8,060 bases of DNA from Pseudobdellovibrionaceae bacterium (GCA_913774795.1 CAJYIL010000371.1:1-8060), one strand, 5' to 3'. Positions 1 through 5,756 are shown, numbered from the stretch's first letter. Made by a program: numbers and translations. Notes: generated from the sequence alone by a model not told the origin.

Positions 1-434
1 TGCGGACAGCGAGCAAGGAAGACGGGATAGTCCAGAAACACTCTCCAGACCTGAGCACCCATCTTCTGGGCGATGAGAAGCAGTAGCTCGCGGTGACACC
101 GCTGCCCCAGACGACAGTGGCAAACGAAGTAAACGTCTTGAGTTTCCGAGAGCGTGACATACTCCCGAAGCTTGGCCATTCCCGATTCACTCAACGCAAA
201 TTTCGACTCGTACTCGACATCGGCAAAAGCTCCGTCATGATCGCCGCCCATCTCGTCTTCGCGAACTTTAAACTCCGCCAAGAGATCTTTTGTTGGTGCG
301 AGAACTCCCTCGTAATCGTCGACGAGTTTTCTTTTCAAGAACCGCGGATAATAACGAGTCGTAACGACGATGCGACCGTGGCGTTTCGTAATGCGACTGT
401 TCGAAATGTCTTCGACGGTCGCTTGCTTGATCAA
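1..434 (-). CDS. DUF488-type protein, 3' end outside the window
   Basis: A minus-strand frame is open from a TTG at 434-432 to the window edge (144 codons visible). I infer the DUF488 family from two signatures: an N-terminal arginine/aromatic patch (R27-Y-Y-P-R31-F-L-K) and a Cys/His block C105-H-C107, then C113-H114-R115 after a beta-strand-like VYFV. DUF488 proteins typically end with such a 'C..CHR' element. Their biochemical role is not established, so none is assigned. The start is supported by a strong AGGAG (442-446) seven bases upstream of the TTG. That TTG overlaps the stop of the upstream yihY-like gene (TTGA, 431-434), so the two are probably translationally coupled. The plus-strand ORF covering the same bases (93-644) resembles no family I know and has no such SD. 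The C-terminus is missing only because the window ends. Confidence 0.8.
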   Translation of the reverse strand, partial: MIKQATVEDISNSRITKRHGRIVVTTRYYPRFLKRKLVDDYEGVLAPTKDLLAEFKVREDEMGGDHDGAFADVEYESKFALSESGMAKLREYVTLSETQDVYFVCHCRLGQRCHRELLLLIAQKMGAQVWRVFLDYPVFLARCP

Positions 435-1429
435 GAATGCGCTCCTGCCGGCGACGAAGGCCCTGAAGATCCTGACGACTTCGTCGAAGCTGAAACTTGC
501 CTGCGCTCGCTCTTCGAAGGATTCTCGGGAGTTGGTTTGCTTTTGAATGCGTCATTCTCGCGAACGCTATCTTGTTTTGTGGGGCCGTTCTCGATCAGCG
601 CGTTGATCTCGCTACCTAAAAGAATCACGATACCCGCCAAATAAAACCACATCATCAAAACGACGATGGCGCCGATTGATCCGTACGTCGCGGAGTAGTC
701 ACTGAACTTTGAGACGTAGAGGCGAAAGAGCAACGAAACTGCGATCAATCCGATCACCCCGACGACCGCGCCCGGGGTAATGAATTTAAACTTCTGCTCG
801 ACGTTTGTTCCGTAGTAATACAGGGCCGCGAAGCCGCTCAACAGAAGCGCCAAAATCACAATCCAACGGAAAACTTGAAACAACACCGGAATCACCGGAT
901 TCAAAACATACGTTTTATCGAGCCACGTCTGAAACAGACCGCCACTTACGATCAGAGCGAATGAGCCGATGATCGCAACTCCGAAGACGAGTGTGAGAAG
1001 AATGGAGAGACCCCGCACCTTTAAAAATGAGCGCGTCTCGCGAACATCGTAGGACGTATTGAGCTCCTGCATGATTGCGTAAACTCCGCTCGAGGCCGAC
1101 CAGAGCGTGAAAAGGGCACCGAAACTCAAGAGACCCTGGGCCTTATTCGACGTGACTTCGATGATCGTCGTTTGGAGAAGATCGGCCGCCGACGGAGGAA
1201 GAGCTTCGGCGAACAGATGCATCATCTCTCCGCTTAAGTTATCGATAGGCAGATAGGGCAAAATCGCAAGCAAGAAAATCATCGAAGGAAAGATGGCGAG
1301 AACGAAGAAGAATGAGAGTGAGGCCGCGTTGTTGAAGACTTGATCTTGATCGGCTTCGTTGTAGAGGTCTTTCCAGAACTTGAAGCTCGCGAACGGCTTG
1401 ATGAATCGAGCGTTGAGGTCTTTGAACAT
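431..1429 (-). CDS. YihY/BrkB family inner-membrane protein
   Basis: A 332-residue polytopic membrane protein of the YihY/virulence factor BrkB family (sometimes called ribonuclease BN-like, a label now considered wrong for this family; its molecular function is unsettled). About six hydrophobic segments are visible: near residues 35-60, 100-120, 140-163, 185-205, 218-238 and 250-275. Family hallmarks are an early 'AASLSFFFVLAIFPS' segment, 'YYYGTNVEQKFKFITPGA' (residues 204-221) and the C-terminal 'SATYGSIGAIVVLMMWFYL' followed by 'LLGSEINA' (246-278). The tail after residue 282 is hydrophilic and rich in Ser, Pro and Lys, so probably cytoplasmic and disordered. The start is the ATG at 1429, because AGGAGA lies seven bases upstream. 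A GTG at 1450 would add seven residues but sits upstream of that SD. The gene follows rlmE on the same strand after 125 bases and overlaps the DUF488-type gene at its stop. Confidence 0.93.
   Translation of the reverse strand: MFKDLNARFIKPFASFKFWKDLYNEADQDQVFNNAASLSFFFVLAIFPSMIFLLAILPYLPIDNLSGEMMHLFAEALPPSAADLLQTTIIEVTSNKAQGLLSFGALFTLWSASSGVYAIMQELNTSYDVRETRSFLKVRGLSILLTLVFGVAIIGSFALIVSGGLFQTWLDKTYVLNPVIPVLFQVFRWIVILALLLSGFAALYYYGTNVEQKFKFITPGAVVGVIGLIAVSLLFRLYVSKFSDYSATYGSIGAIVVLMMWFYLAGIVILLGSEINALIENGPTKQDSVRENDAFKSKPTPENPSKSERRQVSASTKSSGSSGPSSPAGAHS
442..446 (-). promoter_or_regulatory. Shine-Dalgarno of the DUF488-type gene
   Basis: AGGAG on the minus strand, seven bases before the TTG at 434. 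It lies inside the last codons of the yihY-like gene. It decides the non-ATG start and makes the four-base overlap credible. Confidence 0.7.
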
Positions 1430-1467
1430 CCAGTTTTCTCCTGTGAACACCTAATCACAACTGCCAC

Positions 1468-1497
1468 CGCGATTCTTCGAGGACCTTTCGCGATTCT
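1468..1497. repeat. 9-bp direct repeat, 21-bp period, upstream of the yihY-like gene
   Basis: CGCGATTCT occurs at 1468-1476 and again, perfectly, at 1489-1497, a start-to-start spacing of 21 bases, about two helical turns. It lies 39-68 bases upstream of the ATG at 1429, in the gap after rlmE. On the minus strand the distal copy overlaps a -10-like TAGAAT (1493-1498), but no good -35 is visible. It could be a tandem binding site for a regulator of the yihY-like gene or chance. Confidence 0.35.
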
Positions 1498-1554
1498 ATG
1501 GCCAAATCATCAAGTGTTTGGAAGAGCGCCCGAAAGCGGGAGTCGACAAGCGCT

Positions 1555-2163
1555 TTAAACTTTTTTACGATTTAAGCCCACTAAGAAAATCTCTTTCGAG
1601 ATCGAGCGAGTGCTCTCCGGCTTGAGAGCTTCAACGCGTTCGAATTCGCGTTTGATCTCGGCGCGAAGTTTTCCGAACTCGCCGCTCTGAAAAAACTTGC
1701 ACACGAACATCCCGCCTGGCTTCAAAAATCTCTGCGCGACGTTGAGTGCGAGCTCACAGAGCTCAAGGCTGCGGGCTTGGTCGGCCGATTTGATCCCGGT
1801 CGTTTTCGCCATCATATCGGACATCACGACATCGAACGGCGGATGAAACCCGTGCTCCCGAAAGATGTCTTCGAGGTTGAGATCGCGCAAGTCGGCCTGA
1901 AGAAAAACGGCGTTCGAGAGACTGACGGTCATCGGAGAAAGATCGACTCCAAGGAGGCGCCCTTTGTCTCCGATTTTTTGCGAGGCATACTGAGACCAGG
2001 AGCCCGGACTGGATCCGAGGTCGAGAACGGTTTGGCCGGGCTTCAAAATTTTGAATTTTTGATCGAGCTCTTGGAGCTTGTAAACCGAGCGCGCCGCAAA
2101 GCCTTCGGCTTTAGCCTTATGGAAGAAGCGATCTTTAGGATTATAGCCGCGGTTTGAACTCAT
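1555..2163 (-). CDS. rlmE: 23S rRNA (uridine-2552-2'-O)-methyltransferase RlmE (FtsJ/RrmJ)
   Basis: A 202-residue protein (E. coli RlmE is about 209) that uses S-adenosylmethionine to methylate the 2'-OH of U2552 in the A-loop of 23S rRNA, a late step in 50S assembly in the cytoplasm. The SAM-binding motif VLDLGSSPGSW spans residues 46-56, and an acidic loop-end residue is at D74 (LGVDLSP). The K-D-K-E catalytic tetrad of this family is complete: K29 (SVYKL), D116 (MSDMM), K156 (CKFF) and E191 (SKEIF). The start is set at MSSNRGYNPKDRF because the family begins close to this motif. The 64 residues available upstream to 2355 are not family-like and would run back through the divergent exported-protein gene. 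No strong SD precedes the ATG. The gene is divergent from the papain-like gene and upstream of the yihY-like gene on the same strand. Confidence 0.96.
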   Translation of the reverse strand: MSSNRGYNPKDRFFHKAKAEGFAARSVYKLQELDQKFKILKPGQTVLDLGSSPGSWSQYASQKIGDKGRLLGVDLSPMTVSLSNAVFLQADLRDLNLEDIFREHGFHPPFDVVMSDMMAKTTGIKSADQARSLELCELALNVAQRFLKPGGMFVCKFFQSGEFGKLRAEIKREFERVEALKPESTRSISKEIFLVGLNRKKV

Positions 2164-2178
2164 GGTCACGGCGTTATG

Positions 2179-2204
2179 CCTTGCCGCTCGGGCTTGGGGC
2201 AAGG
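2179..2204. repeat. 7-bp inverted repeat in the rlmE / papain-like divergent gap
   Basis: CCTTGCC (2179-2185) pairs perfectly with GGCAAGG (2198-2204) around a 12-base loop. It lies 15 bases upstream of the rlmE ATG and 25 bases upstream of the chosen TTG of the divergent gene. There is no T-run after it on either strand, so it is not a terminator. It could be an operator or an mRNA hairpin in the rlmE leader. Confidence 0.4.
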
Positions 2205-2216
2205 TGAAATCAAGAG

Positions 2217-2223
2217 AGAAAGG
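2217..2223 (+). promoter_or_regulatory. Shine-Dalgarno deciding a TTG start
   Basis: AGAAAGG, six bases before the TTG at 2230. The alternative ATG at 2176 has no SD-like bases in front of it and would place 18 polar residues ahead of the signal peptide. A GTG at 2236 is a second possible start with wider spacing. Confidence 0.55.
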
Positions 2224-2229
2224 CCAGGT

Positions 2230-3060
2230 TTGCTCGTGCTCAAAGTGATCGTGCTTCTTTTTACAGTCATCTCGGTCGCCCGTGCCGCTGAACGAAATGC
2301 TGAAGACACTCGCGCGAACCCCAACGACGTGCCTGACTACGTGCGAGAAGCTCAAACGTGCTCACGCGTCGATCTCAGACCCGCGCTCGAAAAAGTAGGC
2401 TTCGAATGGATCCGCAACCGTGGAGGGCGCGAGTCTAATTTTTCATTCGCCTTCACCGAGATGCTCGGGCTCGTGATCGGCCAAGCGGTCAGTGCGAGAT
2501 GGTTCGAACATTGGCAAGAGGATCACGGGGTCACAAGTTTCTCGAAGCTCCAGACCGCGACGCGCGCGATCTTAGCCGCACGCGTGCGGGCCTGTCTCGA
2601 GAGCGCGGTGCCATCCGAAGACATCGAATCGTCTCGACTCGCGAGGCTTCGCCTCTTAGCGAAAGCCGACCTTGGTTTCGCTTTTGCGCCGATCTTCGAA
2701 CTCTTTGGTACCAAAGAATACGCTCGAGCCAGTTTCACGCCTTTCAGTTGCAATGAAGAAAACCGCACCAACCATCGCCCACGGGCCTCTTTCACTCTGA
2801 CCGAGTCGAAACGAAATGCGAATCAGCTCATCGACCGAGCTTTGTCGGCGAAACGACTCTCGCTTGTGCACGTTCAGAGCCCGATACCGCACGTCTACGC
2901 GATTGCGGGCCGAAGACTCTCGGCCTCTTCGGGCCGCTGCGAATATCTAGTAAGAAACTATGAAGGACCGGGTTGCACGGGAGCTGCTTGCGAGGATGGT
3001 TCGCGCTGGGTGGAGCGACGAGATCTGAAAGTCATCAGCGCGTGGAGTCTTGAACCATGA
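2230..3060 (+). CDS. Exported papain-like (C1-type fold) protein with predicted inactive site
   Basis: A 276-residue protein from a TTG start. Residues 1-19 form a signal peptide (K5, a hydrophobic core, then ARA before the cut), so it is exported. I read a papain-like fold. 'VDLR' at 47-50 is followed by R-N-R64-G-G-R-E-S-N70-F-S-F-A-F, which lines up with the papain-family N-Q-G-S-C-G-S-C-W-A-F block. Later, 'IPHVYAIAGRR' gives H221 and 'CEYLVRNYEGPGC' gives N243, the positions of the catalytic His and of the Asn in 'RNSWG'; 'GSRWVERRDL' resembles the usual 'GY.W...DL' ending. The nucleophile Cys is replaced by Asn (AAT, 2437-2439) and the oxyanion Gln by Arg, so I infer a pseudo-protease, perhaps a binding protein. 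Cysteines are at 44, 122, 174, 237, 249 and 254. The stop overlaps the next gene by ATGA. The fold call is by eye; an unrelated exported protein remains possible. Confidence 0.72.
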   Translation: MLVLKVIVLLFTVISVARAAERNAEDTRANPNDVPDYVREAQTCSRVDLRPALEKVGFEWIRNRGGRESNFSFAFTEMLGLVIGQAVSARWFEHWQEDHGVTSFSKLQTATRAILAARVRACLESAVPSEDIESSRLARLRLLAKADLGFAFAPIFELFGTKEYARASFTPFSCNEENRTNHRPRASFTLTESKRNANQLIDRALSAKRLSLVHVQSPIPHVYAIAGRRLSASSGRCEYLVRNYEGPGCTGAACEDGSRWVERRDLKVISAWSLEP

Positions 3061-3494
3061 AGATGGCTTTCATGTTTGCAGTCTTTGTTTCTACGACGAT
3101 GGCCAACGCGGAAACCCGCTGCGAAGATGCATTAATGTCGACGATCTTCGAGGGCGCCACACGTGTTGAGAGCACACGCCTTTGCGTCGACGATCAACAA
3201 CGAGACGGCACCAGCGCTCGCGTGCAAGCAATTGCGAGCACCAATTGTCGCGACAGCGAGATCGAAAAACCGTGTCTCGCTTATAAGAAATCGCGTGAAG
3301 CGCGAGATTTACCGCCGATGAGCCCGTTCGATCTTTGCCTCAAACTCGGCGGTGAACCGGAATCACTGAAATTTCAGATGACGTCACTCGGAATCGGCGT
3401 GTGGCATGCGACCGACCGCTGCCGTTTCGATCTCGACTACTCGTATCTCGACACGAGAAGTTTTTCCGGGACCGGGCCTTTTAAGCCGCAATAG
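3057..3494 (+). CDS. Small exported six-cysteine protein
   Basis: A 145-residue protein of unknown function. Residues 1-18 form a signal peptide ending in A-N-A before E19, predicting release to the periplasm or outside. The mature part holds six cysteines (22, 43, 64, 73, 94, 122), an even number that fits three disulphides. The stretch 'LCLKLGGEPESLKF' (93-106) followed by 'VWHATDRCRFD' (115-125) resembles the 'C..xGG.....C.f.dG' pattern of DUF333-like secreted domains. This is a weak, by-eye similarity. The ATG overlaps the stop of the papain-like gene (ATGA), with GGAG nine bases upstream (3044-3047), so the two are probably co-translated and may act together. The 3' end overlaps the oppositely oriented phosphoesterase gene by 14 bases, and no terminator is visible between them. 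Confidence 0.78.
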   Translation: MKMAFMFAVFVSTTMANAETRCEDALMSTIFEGATRVESTRLCVDDQQRDGTSARVQAIASTNCRDSEIEKPCLAYKKSREARDLPPMSPFDLCLKLGGEPESLKFQMTSLGIGVWHATDRCRFDLDYSYLDTRSFSGTGPFKPQ

Positions 3495-4029
3495 ATTTCG
3501 TCAAACAGCAATGGCGATCCGAACCAAAGACCGCAACGCTCGAACCCTGAAGTCGCCGTTGACCAAAGAAACGCGCGAGACCTTGGCAGGCATTCATCTC
3601 GGCCAAGACGTGCTCGGCCCAAGTTGCCGAGAGAGAGTTCTTCGGAAATTTCAGAAGCGAGACGTGAGATCGAAATCCACCCGCGAACGAGCGAGTTTTC
3701 ATGACGCCTGATGAGATCGACTGTGCGGTGCCAAACGACGAACCTTCCAGGACGACAACTAAGTAATCAAATGGGGTCGTCTCGCCCTTCAGCAATTCGA
3801 ATCCGGCTACGTGGACTGAAAAGGGAAGCGAGGCGATTTCGGAAGCGACGCGCTCAAGAGCTTCGATCTCGACGTCACCTTCTCCGTAAGCAATCGAGAC
3901 ATGGGAGGCCGACGAAGCTCGTTCACATTCGACGCCTGCTTCGCTAAACAACGAGCGAAGTCCATCTCGAAGACCTTCGAGACCGCGATCATCGATTTTA
4001 ACCGAGATGTAGGCGTCGCGAATCTTCAA
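3481..4029 (-). CDS. 2H phosphoesterase-like protein (2'-5' RNA ligase / LigT superfamily)
   Basis: A 182-residue, probably cytoplasmic protein with the two HxS/T motifs that define the 2H phosphoesterase superfamily: H43-V-S45 in 'ASHVSIAYGEGD' and H122-V-S124 in 'FRSHVSLLKFPK', 79 residues apart, each set in beta-strand-like sequence. The family's total length and two-lobed layout fit. 2H enzymes act on 2',3'-cyclic phosphates or 2'-5' linkages in RNA and nucleotides; the substrate here cannot be told. A TTG start at 4029 is chosen because AAGGGGG (4036-4042) lies six bases upstream. The frame stays open to 4113, but those extra residues (CVGGFTQNANLICWF) have no family character and would lie over the promoter. 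The gene is convergent with the six-Cys gene. The tail after residue 130 is variable and ends in 'RHCCLTKSIAA'. Confidence 0.8.
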   Translation of the reverse strand: MKIRDAYISVKIDDRGLEGLRDGLRSLFSEAGVECERASSASHVSIAYGEGDVEIEALERVASEIASLPFSVHVAGFELLKGETTPFDYLVVVLEGSSFGTAQSISSGVMKTRSFAGGFRSHVSLLKFPKNSLSATWAEHVLAEMNACQGLARFFGQRRLQGSSVAVFGSDRHCCLTKSIAA

Positions 4030-4035
4030 GACCGT

Positions 4036-4042
4036 CCCCCTT
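4036..4042 (-). promoter_or_regulatory. Shine-Dalgarno of the 2H phosphoesterase-like gene
   Basis: AAGGGGG on the minus strand, six bases before the TTG at 4029. It supports a TTG start over the more upstream in-frame start at 4113. Confidence 0.6.
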
Positions 4043-4064
4043 GTTAAAGAAATGTCTTGAAACC

Positions 4065-4092
4065 AACATATCAGATTCGCGTTTTGTGTGAA
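4065..4092 (-). promoter_or_regulatory. Extended -10 promoter candidate for the 2H gene
   Basis: On the minus strand, TTCACA (4092-4087) is followed after 16 bases by TATGTT (4070-4065) preceded by TGA, giving the TGn extended -10 element. A start near 4058 would give a leader of about 28 bases containing the AAGGGGG SD. Similarity to sigma-70-type promoters is by eye. Confidence 0.5.
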
Positions 4093-4107
4093 GCCTCCCA
4101 CACACAA
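4084..4107. repeat. 7-bp inverted repeat overlapping the -35 of the 2H promoter
   Basis: TTGTGTG (4084-4090) pairs with CACACAA (4101-4107) around a 10-base loop. It sits between the stop of the 473-residue protein gene (4141) and the 2H gene. No T-run follows on either strand, so it is not an ordinary terminator. The overlap with the proposed -35 makes an operator plausible but unproven. Confidence 0.4.
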
Positions 4108-4140
4108 GACCAAATCATTCAGAAATTTTGAGTCGTCAGA

Positions 4141-5562
4141 TCAACGAGCAGAGCCCGCAGAGGAGCCACTTGAGGGAGAATAAACAGGAGCGAGCTGAAG
4201 GTTGTCGCGAGTTCGGAGATTACAAATCGAAACTCCCTTCGCTCTTAACAACCCTTCGATGTCATAGCGGGATCCGAGACCGACGATGGGACGATTGGTC
4301 TCGTCATACATCTTGATAAACTCGCCGGTCTCGATCAGCGTGGCGAATGAGCCTGAGACGGCTCCTGCCCCCGTTCTCCGCAAGGTCTCGGCGTCTCGCA
4401 GACACGCATTGAAGTTCTTTAAAATCGCCGCGTAATTTTGGCGATCGGCGCGCGCGTACTTATCTGATCCTCGAACGCTTCCATTCACTTTCTGGATCAA
4501 CGCTCTTTGATCATCGACCCACGCGCTCGGTATCGCCTCAGTGGTACACATCAAAGTTCGCGCACTTTCGAGATCCATGAATGTCGACGACGCGAACTCA
4601 GACGAACTGCCGGGCTTCAAGTTCGCGAGAAGTGTCGCTGGCTCACAGGCGCCTGATGACCGTGTGAGGCTGAGCGGCGGAGACGACGCGGCGGCCACCG
4701 GGCGCTCGTTTGTCGGCGGCTCGGGCGGCGGTGCTTCGACTTCGATCGTACGCTCGGTTTGAGTTGAACGTGACCGGGCCGTCTCGCGTTGGGGAGTCGC
4801 ACGATCGCTTGCGGCCGCCTCGAATTGCGGCGCCGGAACGTCGCCTAAGACTCGCTCGATCCGGGCGAGGCGCGAACGAATGATCCCGCAAACTCGGGTT
4901 TGGGTCGGACGTGGGTCACGGCAGTAACTTGAAAGTTCCTCGCGCATGTTTGACCAGTCTTGCTCGCGCCCTTTAATTTCGCTCACGATTTGCAAGATCG
5001 ATTTCTTGGAACGTTCACATGACGCCGTGGCCGAGCGATTTGCAGCGACACATCGGCCCGACCCATACAGCATCGGATTACACTGGATCTGCCCACGCAC
5101 GCAGCCGTCTGACTTCGGGCGCAGGCACGAGCGCCCATTGATATCCATTGAAGAAATCCAACCCGCGTAGACACAGGGGCGGTCTTCGCCGGTTTCGGCG
5201 GCCGTCGCATCGCCAACAAAGGCACTCAACCAATGCTGGGCCGACTGATAAGTAGTTTTAAGCGCGTCGTCTTCTTTTTGCAGATCAAGGATCAGGCGTT
5301 GAATTTCAGAGATGTAGAGTTCTTGGTTCTCTTTTGAGAGTTTGAGAAACTGCGCATGCGTTTTCAACGTCTCGAGTTGCAGTTGTGGTTTCGGATTTAA
5401 CGCTGACTTCAACTTCTTCGATTCGAACGACTTGGATTTTGGCGCGGGCCTGAAAGCCGATTTCGACTCAGGCTTCGATGCCGTTGTGCGCGTCGGCGTC
5501 ACCGCGGCCTCAGCAGGCACGAGAGCGGCGATCGTCATGAGAAAAACAGCGAGCGATTTCAC
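4141..5562 (-). CDS. Exported Cys-rich protein of unknown function
   Basis: A 473-residue protein with a signal peptide (residues 1-19, ending AEA) and no recognised catalytic motif. After a basic, Ser/Lys/Pro-rich linker (about 21-60), residues 61-102 look helical and could form a coiled coil. A Cys cluster follows: C130 ('CVYAGWISSMD'), C146, C154, C161 in 'GQIQCNPMLYGSGRC', C171 and C182. I have seen this block style in secreted proteins of Bdellovibrio-like bacteria (recollection, not a search). C214 and C225 come next, then a low-complexity Arg/Thr/Pro-rich linker (about 250-300), then a second region with C306, C339, C387 and C447. The twelve Cys would allow six disulphides in the periplasm or outside. 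The start is a GTG; an in-frame TAA lies two codons upstream, so nothing longer is possible. AAGAAGG ends only one base before the GTG, an unusually short spacing. The gene is divergent from lon. Confidence 0.83.
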   Translation of the reverse strand: MKSLAVFLMTIAALVPAEAAVTPTRTTASKPESKSAFRPAPKSKSFESKKLKSALNPKPQLQLETLKTHAQFLKLSKENQELYISEIQRLILDLQKEDDALKTTYQSAQHWLSAFVGDATAAETGEDRPCVYAGWISSMDINGRSCLRPKSDGCVRGQIQCNPMLYGSGRCVAANRSATASCERSKKSILQIVSEIKGREQDWSNMREELSSYCRDPRPTQTRVCGIIRSRLARIERVLGDVPAPQFEAAASDRATPQRETARSRSTQTERTIEVEAPPPEPPTNERPVAAASSPPLSLTRSSGACEPATLLANLKPGSSSEFASSTFMDLESARTLMCTTEAIPSAWVDDQRALIQKVNGSVRGSDKYARADRQNYAAILKNFNACLRDAETLRRTGAGAVSGSFATLIETGEFIKMYDETNRPIVGLGSRYDIEGLLRAKGVSICNLRTRDNLQLAPVYSPSSGSSAGSAR

Positions 5563-5585
5563 GCCTTCTTATCGGCGGATCAAGA

Positions 5586-5598
5586 GCTCGATTCGAGC
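5586..5598. repeat. Perfect 6+1+6 palindrome upstream of the Cys-rich gene
   Basis: GCTCGA-T-TCGAGC, centred at 5592, about 30 bases upstream of the GTG at 5562. It is probably within the leader or start region of that gene and could be an operator half of a pair with the palindrome at 5619-5633. It may also be chance. Confidence 0.4.
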
Positions 5599-5618
5599 AA
5601 ACCTGGACCAACGACTGT

Positions 5619-5633
5619 GAGGTTTTAAACCTC
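5619..5633. repeat. Perfect 7+1+7 palindrome upstream of the Cys-rich gene
   Basis: GAGGTTT-T-AAACCTC, centred at 5626, 34 bases from the centre of the palindrome at 5592. It is too compact to form a good RNA hairpin, which fits a dimeric repressor or activator site better than a terminator. On the minus strand it contains the AT-rich TTTAAAA, the only -10-like run I see for the Cys-rich gene. Confidence 0.45.
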
Positions 5634-5714
5634 TTTGGCTCAGGCTCGATTGGAGCGCATTTCACGGACCGGCCGAACGACCCTAAGCCTCAGAAAACAC
5701 TCACCTCTGCTCTA

Positions 5715-5728
5715 ATTGTTTCGACAAT
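5715..5728. repeat. Inverted repeat with TTCG loop abutting the lon promoter
   Basis: ATTGT-TTCG-ACAAT is a perfect 5-bp repeat around a four-base centre. It ends exactly one base before the -35-like CTTGACA of lon. As DNA it could be an operator overlapping the upstream face of RNA polymerase. As it lies upstream of the expected transcript start, a UUCG hairpin in lon mRNA is not expected. Confidence 0.4.
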
Positions 5729-5756
5729 CTTGACAGTTTAAAAGACGGCCCCAAAT
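5729..5756 (+). promoter_or_regulatory. Heat-shock (sigma-32/RpoH-type) promoter candidate for lon
   Basis: CTTGACA (5729-5735), a 13-base spacer, then CCCCAAAT (5749-5756). The established E. coli sigma-32 consensus is CTTGAAA, 11-16 bases, CCCCATNT, so both boxes and the spacing fit well. lon is a sigma-32 target in E. coli. The same bases also contain a perfect sigma-70 -35 (TTGACA, 5730-5735) with a poor -10 (AAATTC, 5753-5758) at 17 bases. Either reading puts the transcript start at about 5761-5766, next to the ATG. Confidence 0.68.

Noticed and set aside
93..644. 183-residue plus-strand ORF
   Set aside because: It lies opposite the DUF488-type and yihY-like genes, both of which show family signatures and SD sequences. 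Its translation matches nothing I know.
1525..1554. Possible terminator after rlmE (CCCG-CTTT-CGGG with flanking AGCGC/GCGCT)
   Set aside because: The continuous stem is only four base pairs, with a bulged outer part and no T-run, so it is too weak to call.
2194..2214. CTTGAT and CCCCAA boxes upstream of rlmE as a heat-shock promoter
   Set aside because: The two boxes are present on the minus strand, but the spacer is only about nine bases, shorter than the 11-16 needed.
2164..2355. 64-residue N-terminal extension of RlmE
   Set aside because: It is not family-like, runs antisense through the signal peptide of the divergent gene, and the MSSNRGYNPKDRF start fits the usual RlmE length.
3711..3947. 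Short plus-strand ORF (78 residues) over the 2H gene
   Set aside because: It is an Arg-rich shadow frame opposite a protein with two HxS motifs, and no SD is visible.
5621..5640. GAGGTTTTAAACCTCTTT read as a terminator
   Set aside because: The palindrome has essentially no loop and only three T follow; no gene ends upstream of it on either strand.
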